DNA of 64,000 bases from Paraspadella gotoi (Eukaryota; Chaetognatha). Location of the stretch: positions 951,756 through 1,015,755 of the forward strand of contig CM119263.1 of the NCBI GenBank assembly GCA_051294375.1, given 5' to 3'. This document shows positions 26,595 to 36,704 of this stretch, one piece after another; within the stretch, counting starts at the first letter, position 1, and every line of letters starts with the position of its first letter. The position numbers were made by a program, and so were the translations under genes. Below the pieces are notes generated by a model. The model ran no database searches, was not told where the DNA came from, and saw only the letters and a list, made by a program, of their open reading frames with translations.

Positions 26595-29500
26595 TTTCCC
26601 TCTTTGTCTTCCGTCCGTCCTTTTGTCCCTGACTGCGTCTCCGCTGCTGTTGCTGCGGCTGCTGTTGCTGAGCGTTCTGCTGCGTCGTGATGTGGCTCTT
26701 GAGCTCGAGGAGACGATGTTGTATCTCGGCCATACGAAACTGGAGCTAAATATTAATAATAATAATTATAATGATTAACAATAATATTAATAATAATATT
26801 TTTATTATTTATTAATTAAAAGAGTTTCACACCTCTTCCATGGTGAGTGGTTCGAGCCCCGTGAAATCGTCCTCCACTCCCGAGTTTCTCAGCCCAAGCG
26901 CCTCGCGACAAAATCGAATCTCACCAGGAATCCGTCGGTTGGACAAAAGATCTGTGATCAGATCCAGTTGGTCATAGATGTCATCTGTTGGAGATGAGGA
27001 TTAGCTTTAAACCAAATATAAATACACACGATTAAATAAATGTATAGATAATTTTCACATTGGTATACCAATTTTGATAAATACTCATTCTGGACCGCCA
27101 ATAAAATTTAAAGGCCTTGCAAAATTGGAGTGAGAGGAGCCTCTTTCCTGACCCGTGATTGTGTGAGGATCTGGGACGAGGGCGGAGTCGGCGGTGAGCG
27201 TCACGCGAAGGTGATCGTTGAAGGTAATGAAGGAGAGAGAGAGAGGCACGTCGTCTCGCGCGGGGAACCAGTAGAGGAAAGTCTTCACTTCCTTAGATCC
27301 GAACAACAGTTCGCTGGACATTATGGGGCCTGACGTAGAATGATCATTGATCAATCAATCAATCAATCAATCCATGAATAAATAAATATATAAATAAATA
27401 AATGAATGAATGTATGAATGAATGAATGAATGAATGAATGAATGAATGAATGAATGAATGAATGAATGAATAAATCAAACAATCAATCAATATATTCGGG
27501 GTTCAAGTCAAATAATCTAGTATTCAAAAAATCATATTATAAGCCTTTAGATTTAAAAATTAATCAAGTAATAAGGGTCGGAAGCCCCCAAAGCCAACAG
27601 TGAGATGCCCCATTCCAATGGCCATCACAGGCAACCCGGCTGTTGCCATAATATATTAACAATTTAAAAAGAGCGGACCTTGCAAGTTAGAAACGTAAAT
27701 TGAGGACTTGGAAAAGAGGTGAGCGAAGAATTTGTTGTAGAGAGAGTCGGGGACGATCCACTTGAGAATGCAGGATGTCCAGTACATCATCGAAGGTTCC
27801 GACTCTTGCCTCAACTCGTCCATGAGGCGTTTGGCCTCCCACAGACGGGGAATCGCGCCCTGTTCGTATTGAGCGGGGAAACGAAGGGATTGGGGGATTT
27901 GGGGATTGAGAGATTGGGGAATTGGGAGATTGTGGGATTGGAGGAAGGATGGATTGGGGGATTGAGAGATTGAGGGATTGATAGATTGAGGGATCGAGGG
28001 ATCGAGAGAATACGGGATTGGGGGATCGGGGGATTAATTTAAAACTACTAGTTTAATTTAGACTTAATTAAAAATAAATCACTTTTACGCAGAGACCTCG
28101 GTTCCGACGGGCAGCGGGACCTCCATCAGCAGCTGCATCGAATGCAGCGCAGCCTCGTGCTGCAGCTGCAGCACCAAAGGATTCTCCACCGACGCGACGC
28201 TGGAGGTGGAGGGTGGCCCGTCCATGGGTGATCCCGACCCGGAGGCGAAAGGGGGCGTGACGAAGGCGCGTGCGGTGGCGCCCTCTTCCGGCCTGAAATG
28301 AATGACGTTCATTGATTGTTGAATTTAACAAACAAATCAATAAATAGATGAATCAATCGTTTAATAAATCAATCAATCAACTAATATACCGACAAATCAA
28401 TGGATTAATCATCCAATCAATCAATCATTCAACCTCAAATCGACGGGAATGACTGCGTGGAGATTGGGCGGATTCCTGACGCCTCGCAATTGAAGATATT
28501 TGCGCAACGCTCCGCCCACGAGCGCCAACAGGATGTCGTTGATGCTGCAACGGGTGATCAACTTGATGCGCAGAGCCTGAATGAGGAATGGGTAGGGATG
28601 TCTCTTCTTCTATCTAATTGGTACAACCAATATAATATTTATCTATTAATTCTATATATAGACTATCTTGCTTACTGACTTTGGACAGGCTTTGGTGTTT
28701 TAAGGACTCCACCTTTCTTACAAGATAATAAAATAGGACCCTGTAAACTTTTAATCGAGACTCTATCGCAGTCTAGTTTATTATCTGCCAAACCTTTCTA
28801 TGAAGTAGTACTATAATTTTTATATTGACTCCCGTAAGTAAAATACTATATTGTACCCCGAAATAGCATCAAAATTTAAATATTAACCCACTTGAATAAA
28901 CAAGACTTTGAGAGAGTCTTGATTGAAAGTTTTCAGGGATCTGCTATGTCATTATCTTGTAGGAGAAATAGAGGCCCTCAACGAGCATAGCCTGTCCAAA
29001 GTTAGGGGCAAGATAGCTTATTTATCAAATAAATGGATAAATTCTTAATTTGTTGTACCAATTTAATAAGGACCTGTTTTGAAATTGGTACTAATGACTG
29101 ACCACACTCTCCACACTATGGTCCCCACACCATCTCAAACCTTTGACAACGAGAAAGGACGCGACCACGCCACGATCTTTCTTCCGCTCAGCGAGTGACG
29201 CGGAACTTTCGACGCCGACGACCCCGACGCCGGGGCTGGGGCGGCGCCGCCGGCGGTGCCCCCCGACCGCAGTTCGACGGATATGGAGCCCTGAGCGGCG
29301 GAGTTGGCGGTGGGCGTGGCCGGGTCGGCGTTCGACGGGAAGTTGGGGGCGAAACCGTTGAGGGTCGAGTTGGAGTTGGAGTGGGTGGAGACGGATGAGG
29401 AGGCGCCGTTCTGAGGATGGAGGAGGAGGAGGAAGGGGAGAGGGAGGAGGAGGAAGGGGAGGAAGAGGATGCGGAGGAGAAGAGGGAGGGGGAGGAGAAG

Positions 29501-31228
29501 GAGGAAGAAGAAGATGAGCATGATATTTAATTGTCTTCAGTTTAAAGGAATCAAAAAAAATAATTAGGATTTATGTCGAACGCGAAGCTAAACGATGACT
29601 TCGTTGAGAGAGAGAAAAAAGTTCGTTTTAATTAAATAGTAATTAATTAATATTATAAGCAAGAGTATAATTTACTTTTAATGCGGTATGAATGTCGATT
29701 TTTGGAGTGGATTGCTTTTTGTTTTGCTGCTGATACCAAAATATGAGCGACGAAGCGACATCTTGAGGTCGAAAAAGTTTGCAAAAAAGTTGCAACGGAC
29801 CTGGAGTAATGTTCGGTTGATGTTGAATTTAATATAATTTAATAGATTCGATGAACAACCGCCAGCGCTGCCCTAATTTTTGATTTACCCAAGATGGCGC
29901 CTCTGAAACTGCCGAAGAAAAGATTTTCCGCGCCGAATCTTTCCTTTAAAATTAGATTCAATTTGTTGTCGAGAAGAGATAAGCAAAGGATTTTCATCAG
30001 AGTCGTTCCATCTGCGAAAGAATAAAGAAAAAACATTTCAAAGATCAAACTAAAGAGCAATTAAACTGCCAAATCGACTTACCCGACAAACAAGGGTGAG
30101 TTCTCGTGAAAATTATGGTGTCTTTTGACTCGCCGAATTCCGTGAGAATGTAGACTTGCCAGGGAGAACGTCCTGTAGAAAAGATTATATATTTTTTTTT
30201 AAATTCAAAAGAATTCTATTTCTAATTCAAGTGTTTTTTTTTTTTATTTTAAATTCCCCGATTCGATCGCCCTTTGTTTTCGTCGTTAATGATCGACCTT
30301 CGGGCAGAGGGCGCGACGCCATCTCAGAGACGTAGATTTGCAGCTGAGATTCGTTCTTGATGTGACGTGGGAGTTGAAAGACGTGATGGGAGATCTTGAA
30401 CTTGGGGTCCTCCGCCCACGCAAATCTGTCGACGCCAAAATAAAATAAGAAAAGAAACAGCATTTCTTAGAAATAGCTTAAGAATTGAATTATTGAAGAT
30501 TTAGATTTCATGTACACAGAATCTAAATACGTTTTTTTCATAATTTTCCTTTTTCAACGAATCATTTACGACTTACCCAGAACAAATTCTGAGGAGGCGT
30601 TGAGTGAACCTGGGGTATAGTTTGGAACCGTTGGTTGTTTCTGCGAGAATGAGCCGCGATTGAATCAGACCTTTGATGCAGTTGAAGTCGATTCCGCTGC
30701 AAGAAAAAAACAATGGAAACATTGGGTTTTTTTTTTGTAAAAGTTCTTTTCTAATTGACAAAGAAATAACTTTTTTGAAATAACCATAAACACCTTGGTC
30801 CTTCAATGCAACAATATGCACTCTGCCTACCGCAGCCTACTTTCTAAACTCTAACCCACCATTCAAGACTTACTTGGCGAGGACAAAGAGGCTCTGAACG
30901 ACGGCGACGTTGAAGTCTGAATCGTGGAGCCAAAATGAGTCGATGTGCGTTAGAAGTGACGGTCCGAGTCTGAAAAACGCAAAGTTATAATGTAGTCGGG
31001 CATAGTAAAAAAGTTCACCCCGCCATTTTATCATAACTCTTTCAATTGTGACGAGGTTGCTCATTCATCCCCAATGCTGAGGAACAGCCAGGATCTCCGT
31101 TCACTGCCTTAGAGGGCTTTACTCATGAATCACCGGATCACAACTGAAAAAGTCACGCTCTTGAGGCAAGGTGAACTTGGCTCAATGCCCGACCACCATA
31201 AACAGACAGATCCAGTTGCAAAAACAAT

Positions 31229-31294
<66 letters not shown>

Positions 31295-33195
31295 TGCAGA
31301 CTCTGCAAACGTTCGTCTCGCTCTCTGTTTGCGTCGCCCTTTTTTTCGGGGTCTCGTGGATTTGAGACGTGACTGTGCTTCCAGAGTCTGACGTCGACAG
31401 AACTGAGACGCATTCGTGGCCGAAGGCGGACGAGGGGGCGCGTTTTGGGGGCCTGAAGTTCACAATGTGGGTTTGATTGTATTCTATACTTAGTTAGAAT
31501 ATGCATTATGATAATTCTTCGGATTAAGTTTAACTTTGTTAGAAAAAGAAAGTTTATTTTTTTATTAATATTATTTTGTTAATACAAATTGTAATTTATT
31601 TAATTGATTATTCAAATTATTCGTCTACATTTGTAGTCGTGTAATATTTTTACTTTATCTGATTTACTTATTTATTAACATATTTATCTATTTAGTTATA
31701 TATCTATTACCTATGGCAAGACGAGGACGAACCGAAATCGCAAAAACAGGAACAGCAGCACCAAACGAACGTCTGCAGAAGGCGAGTAAGTTCAGGTCAG
31801 TAAAGGAAATTCAATTAGGTTTGCTGACAAAAGTTTATGGAACCGGTCTGGCCAGAGAAACCACGACAGGCCATGCCTTATTATTTTAATTAACAATTAA
31901 TATTTGAGGCAGAAAGAATTGAAAAATTTAAACAAGAACGGAAATTCAAATGTGTGTTGCACCGCGGTGACTTTCTTTGCTCTTGTAATTATGACACACA
32001 CTGCATCGGAATATTGTCTTTTATTCTTTAAAATTTTATGATTTCCTGAAGGCGGCGCTAGCAGTCACTTACATTGGAGATTTTTTTTTCCTGTCTTAAA
32101 AAATGAGCAAACAACCTTAGGCGAGAAAATATTGTACAGTCAATGCATTACTATTTGTAAACTGTCTGTCATTTTGTAGCTGCGACCCATGGCTTTCGGG
32201 CCCGTCTTAAGAAATAAAACTAATCTAATCTAAATAAGAATTTTTAACGTAAGTGGGTCGGACCGACGTACAGATATACCAACCGACCGACCGACCGACA
32301 GACCGGCCGAAAAGTGACTTATGGAGTTGCAAGATTGACGTCGTTATTTCTTTAGAAATAACTAACACGACATTGAGACAATTTTCCCAATTTAACAACA
32401 ACAACGACGACGAATTAACCTTGAGCACGAATCCCAGCGGCAAAGCGACGATAAGAAAGAAAAAGAAAGGAAGAAGGAAGAGAACTGCGCCGCCAAAGTA
32501 AAGACTCGATCTCAAGCAGACGGAAATCCAAGATTCTTCGAAGCGGTGTCGTAGGCGCGGGTAGGGAAAGTCGAAGGCCGTGAGGTGCTGGGGGAGAGGC
32601 TGGGGTCAGGTTGGGGTCAGGGAAAAGGTGGGAGAGAAGGGTCAGGGAAAAGGGGAAAAAAGAAGGGGAAGTATGGATGAATTGGAGGAAGCGATTATGT
32701 TGACAAAAAATATCTTTTTCTGTTCTTTCCCTCNNNNNNNNNNTTCTTTCTTTATTTATTTCTTCTCTTTCTCAAAAGTCAATGGTTTTTTTATTGAGTT
32801 AGCTTGTTTCAATACATAGCTATTATGGCAACCATTATGAAAAAAATGAAATCAATTTTTAAAAATAATAAATCGGAAATCGTCCAGAATTGTTATGAAA
32901 ATTTAAAAATTAATTAATATAACTTGAGCGATACAATTTCACTCACAGATTCTTCACCAAAGACTTCGGTCAAATCCGCGACCGGTTGGGAACTCGTCGC
33001 TTCCTTCATCTCGATCGCGATCTCCACTCCTTCCTCCTCCTCTTCCTCTTCCTCCTCCCGTTCTTCCCCCTCTCCTTCTCCTCCTCCTTCTTCGACAAGC
33101 GGATCGTCCACCGACGCCTCAATCGTTTCGTCTCCGCTTTCGACGACTGAGAGTCGACGAGGCATTCCGACTTCCTCCATCGTCTGCTCCTCCTT

Positions 33196-33231
<36 letters not shown>

Positions 33232-33721
33232 GTCGTCCTCCTCGCAGGCGTCGACGTCTGCGGCCACAAGATGGAGTCTCGTGCTGAAGGGCGGCTCGTT
33301 GCCGAGAATGTCACGAGCTGACCAAGAATCTTTATATGAAATAAAATCGGTAAAACCAATGTAAAAATAATCCATTCGTTCAATAAATAAGCTCTCTTGT
33401 CCCTGACTTTGGACAGGCTTTGGTGGTTTAAGGCCTTCATCCCTTTTAGAAGATAATAACAAAGCAGGATGGCGAGGACTCGTCTAGTCCAGGTCTAGTA
33501 TATCTCTATCGGATATGAGTATTAAGATATGATATGATATGATATTTATTAAGATTAAACTTTATTTAAACAATATTTAGTAATTTGAAAAATTACAATT
33601 TTCAATGAATTTGTTAGATTTTAGCTGAGCAGAATTTCGTATTAGACTTACTTGGTAAACCTCCCAATGAGGGAGGTTCCGTGTTCGGAGATGTTCCACC
33701 CTGTGTTTTCACTTCTTCCAT
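24370..33721 (-). CDS. WSD1-like wax synthase / diacylglycerol acyltransferase with long tails
   Basis: About 22 exons on the - strand, roughly 1160 residues. Exons, 5' to 3': 33721-33652, 33329-32947, 32587-32420, 31452-31294, 30969-30874, 30696-30577, 30425-30298, 30172-30083, 30011-29889, 29800-29676, 29410-29141, 28576-28434, 28292-28097, 27859-27679, 27329-27153, 26984-26833, 26745-26594, 26349-26118, 25975-25788, 25716-25668, 24926-24672, 24400-24370. The start is MEEVKTQGG, followed by a very acidic segment and a membrane segment (LFLLPFFFFLIVALPLGF). The catalytic domain follows the WSD1 family order: HIDSFWLHDS, YPRFTQRLL, HHVFQLP, SEMASRPLPEG, HPCLSDG, VAWSRPFSL, SINDILLALVGGALRKYL, VIPVDLR, YVSNLQGP, VPDPHTIT. 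The tail is Gln- and Ser-rich. The family makes wax esters or triacylglycerol at the ER. The HHxxxDG motif has Pro for the second His. Phase does not match at exons 3-5 and 17/18, so small errors or missed sites remain. Confidence 0.85.
24425..24671. repeat. (CT)n abutting a splice donor of the WSD1-like gene
   Basis: About 250 bp of CT-rich dinucleotide repeat. On the - strand it follows directly after the exon donor at 24672 (GTGAGAGAG). Confidence 0.9.
24936..25270. repeat. GATT-based minisatellite in the last large intron
   Basis: TGATTGATTGATTTTGTTGG-type units repeat about five times with a period near 60 bp, alternating TTATTCGACTG and TTAATCGATTG variants. Confidence 0.85.
25271..25660. 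other. Intron remainder without a clear feature
   Basis: Unique sequence containing a small run of CCGACTGACTGA and a poly-C before the exon at 25668-25716. No exon with consistent phase was found here. Confidence 0.4.
26499..26593. repeat. (CT)n abutting a splice donor of the WSD1-like gene
   Basis: On the - strand the GA run starts at the donor of the Gln-rich exon (26745-26594), reading GTGAGAGAGAG. Confidence 0.9.
27349..27490. repeat. (AATC)n and (AATG)n arrays in an intron
   Basis: A short AATC run is followed by about 80 bp of AATGAATG and more AATC. Confidence 0.9.
27885..28035. repeat. GGGGGATTG / GAGAGATTG 8-9 bp tandem repeat in an intron
   Basis: About 15 degenerate units with GATTG cores. 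On the - strand they form a pyrimidine-rich stretch (CAATCCCCCAATC) just upstream of the acceptor for the exon at 27859. Confidence 0.8.
28617..29063. mobile_element. Inverted pair of the GGTACAACCA element (hairpin of about 450 bp)
   Basis: The left half starts ATTGGTACAACCAATAT and the right half ends TGTTGTACCAATTT. Internal boxes also pair: CTGACTTTGGACAGGCTTTG near 28676 against CTGTCCAAAGTTAGG near 28993, and AAGATAATA against TTATCTTGTAGG. It sits inside an intron of the WSD1-like gene. No protein is encoded. The structure fits a fold-back MITE or two inverted insertions. Confidence 0.65.
31231..31293. repeat. (CT)n abutting a splice donor of the WSD1-like gene
   Basis: On the - strand the exon at 31452-31294 ends and GTTGAGAGAGAG follows immediately. 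Confidence 0.85.
31955..32335 (+). mobile_element. Dispersed element with (CCGA)n core, copy 1
   Basis: It starts with GTTGCACCGCGGTGACT, has a T-rich middle followed by a variant of AAATGAGCAA, then AAGTGGGTCGGACCGAC, a short (CCGA)n and the end GCCGAAAAGTGACTTATGG. The same order is seen at 47.06-47.56 kb and its noisy duplicate, and in reverse at 41.0 kb and partly at 53.0 kb. No coding capacity; a non-autonomous element carrying a microsatellite. Confidence 0.65.
32734..32743. other. Assembly gap (10 N)
   Basis: Short N run in an intron of the WSD1-like gene. Confidence 0.99.
33361..33490 (+). mobile_element. Partial GGTACAACCA-family element
   Basis: It shares AATAAATAAGCTCTCTTGTC, CTGACTTTGGACAGGCTTTG and AGAAGATAATAA with the copy at 28.6 kb. 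Located in the first intron of the WSD1-like gene. Confidence 0.55.
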
Positions 33722-34137
33722 AGTTTAATATGTTATCATTTAAATTGACGTAACTTTAATATGAAAACGAATACTTTTTTAGTTCAATCACAACCGTAAA
33801 GATTCCACCACCCGGAGGCAATCCGGGCACCGAAGCTTTCGCAAGGATGCTTCATAATTCGACCAATCACGGACGAGTTTCGCTGTCGTTGAGAATGAAA
33901 CCGACCAATCAGGTTCGACCTCAAGCGTCTTTCCCAACAGGAGAGGTCATTCCGTTCGTTGCCAATGGAAGATGAAATACGGAAACGTTTCCTTAAAAGG
34001 ATAACACGGGTTTCAACCAATGAGAACTCAGGAATTGGGACTGAGAAAACAAAAGGGAAGCAGGAAATTTAATTCTATCAGTTTCCATTAGATGTCGCAA
34101 CGACTTTATATGAAAAGATCTTAATTCAAACAAAGTA

Positions 34138-34456
34138 CAGAGTGTCCCAAGCGTACTGTCACATTACAAATGAATACAGTGAATCAGTAAAGTTATAAAA
34201 AATGCATTTACTGTACTCATTGGATCCAGAAGTTCTTGCAGTTTTATATGATGTTTTTATTTTTAAAATCAAACGATTATATCACATGTTATCTCTAAGT
34301 AACTGTTGGAAATAACTGTTTATCAATGTTGAAAAATTCAAATCTTTCTAAATACCCAAATTATTTTTTTTTTTAGCTACTTTCAAATTAACCATTCACT
34401 TAACCAATTTGACACAGCGTTCATTTGTAAAGTGACAATACACTTGAGACACTCTG
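34138..34456. mobile_element. MITE with Tc1/mariner-type terminal inverted repeats
   Basis: Terminal inverted repeats of about 38 bp: left end CAGAGTGTCCCAAGCGTACT, right end (reverse complement) CAGAGTGTCTCAAGTGTATT, continuing in both to ACAAATGAA. Both ends abut a TA dinucleotide (34136-34137 and 34457-34458), the target duplication of Tc1/mariner elements. At about 319 bp with no ORF it is non-autonomous. Confidence 0.85.
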
Positions 34457-34504
34457 TAGTAGGGTTTAAGTTAATTTAAGTATTCATTAATGAAATTACT
34501 AACA

Positions 34505-34705
34505 TGGAAGCCAATTACTCTGGGAGTGAATAAACGAGACTGTGAGAGAGTCTTGATTGAAAGCTTGCAGGGACCTGCTATGTCATTATCTTGTAAGAGT
34601 GATGGAGGCCCTAAACCACCAAAGCCTGTCCAAAGTCAAGGGCCAGATAGCTTATTTATTAAATGAATGGATAATTTTTATATTTGTTGTACCAATTTCA
34701 TAGTT
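34505..34705 (-). mobile_element. Partial GGTACAACCA-family element (right half)
   Basis: It matches the right half of the 28.6-29.1 kb hairpin: GAGAGAGTCTTGATTGAAAG, TGCTATGTCATTATCTTGTA, GCCTGTCCAAAGTC, ending TTGTTGTACCAATTTC. Confidence 0.6.
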
Positions 34706-36704
34706 ACGGAAGAGATGAAAAATTGATGAGACCAACTAGACATTAATAATTTATTTGAAATCACAATCAGCACGACATTATAAGAATTCACTTTAAAGTT
34801 TAATAATTAATAATAAGTTTCCTTTTAGGACAAATACTATCAAGTATCAATATTTCAAATTCTGTTGTGATAGATTTTTTTGTGAGTGTTTTTAACGTGG
34901 CGATTAAAAAGTTTCATGTAATTCTTGATGAGTCCCAAACTTCATTGGTATAAAGTGATTAAAGTTATTATAGTTCAAATTGAGATTTCTATATTTTATC
35001 AAATTTTGAGAAGAACAAATCACGTTCGTTGCGAAATCAAAATATAATAAATATGTTGATAAAATTCTAAAATCCTCATGTTCAATTAAAAATAAATAAC
35101 TTAAAAGTTGAAATAATTAAAATAATTAGGGAAAGAATGACATGCACTGTCATTGATATATGGTTGAACAGACGATTAGGGAAAAAATTTAATTTCAGTT
35201 TGCTTACATATAACTCAAAGGAATCTAGATTCACTAGAAAAAACCTGTTTTAAAAATATTTAATCTATTTTATTTTTAAAAAACAATAGACCTAATAAAG
35301 ATAGAAACCAAAAAGTGACAAATTGAGGAAGCACACTTTTTGGAGGTACTTTTATAATTGAATGCTTGGCTTGCTTGCTATTTAATATCGAGAAAAAAAA
35401 ATTTGGACGATAAAATTGTTTTCAAGGCACGAAACATCTACCGCAGTTTATGAACATTAAAACGTAATTCCCTAAGCAAAACAATTTTTGCCAAAAAAAA
35501 GGCTTTTTTTTAATTGATTCTTTCTATGCTGAATAAAAACTCTTAAAAATTAGTGAAATTTTCAAGTTTTCGTTTGCTTTGGGAATTAATGCTGAAAGAC
35601 ATCAAAGTATGGGTGAATACATTACGGAAAATGTCAAAGTAAAAAAAAAAAAAAAAGCCGTTGTTAAAGTTTTACGTCCTGGTAAATTTAATTTAATCGT
35701 AAACAGTTTTTACTACGGCTTTTAGGTATACAACACGCAAGAACTAGATTTCTGCCAGACATTCAAGATTTCTTCACTTTTAGCTTGAAAGATTAAGGTG
35801 AGGCAATTAAGTTAAAAAGTAAGTTTGTTATCAAATTTTTCATGATGCAACAGTAAAGAGATCGTAAAATAAATTTGGAACACCTTCAAATTAACGTAAA
35901 ATGTTTCATAAAATCTGTGTTACATTTAATAAATACGTGCACTAGTAGAATTACGATATTAAATGGTTTTCTCTCAACGGTTAAATAATTCCAATACCTA
36001 TGTTAATGCTCGAGGTAATTGTGTAGATTATAACTAGTCATACGGTATGTTGTTTATCGTACTACAAATACTTTATTAAAAGCCCCATGAATATTTTTTT
36101 CTTCAAAAGAATTAATATAAAATACCTTTTCAGCTTCAACTGGCCGTTTGGATATGAAAGTGCATGAATAAATATCATGTGAAACTTACATACTGCTGCC
36201 ATAGATATTTTTATGTAACTTATGAAAATAATTCCGTTATTTGAGTATAAAGAATAACCTGATAGTAACGAGGAGGTCAAGCCCACATTTTTTTGCATAT
36301 AAATAATAAATCACTTTTATAACCCAATTAAGATTTGGAACGTAAAAAGTTTTATTAATGATTTATGGAGCAAGGAACGCATTTTCTTCCCTTTCCACCA
36401 TGTCGCATGTTTGCTGATAAACAAGTAAAGAAAAAAAAACCAAAAAAAATTAGGTTTCGTCTCAAAACTGAGTTTGAAATTCATAAAAAAAATTTCTATG
36501 AGCCGGTTTCGTTGTTTTCTTTGGGTAAACATAAATATATAATATAAATATATATACATAATCAAACATACAGCATTTATATTTTGAGTCAGGAAGAAAA
36601 AAAACATGAACTATGAATTAGAGCAAGAAGTGGTCAAGGTTAATTGAAGGAATCGGCATTGCAGGCATTGCATTGCATCGCAGGCATTGCACGAGTGGTC
36701 GAGG

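Larger units (their letters stand above)
33722..36704. other. AT-rich intergenic region between the WSD1-like and TBC genes
   Basis: No exon is visible. It contains a MITE (34138-34456), a partial dispersed element (about 34505-34705) and AT-rich unique DNA. The 5' end of the WSD1-like gene should have its promoter just above 33721, where 33780-34020 is less AT-rich. An AATAAA for the TBC gene lies at 36356-36351 on the - strand. Confidence 0.6.

Noticed and set aside
26830-26870. tRNA-like GGTTCGAGCCCC motif
   Set aside because: It lies inside a coding exon of the WSD1-like gene, and no cloverleaf can be drawn around it.
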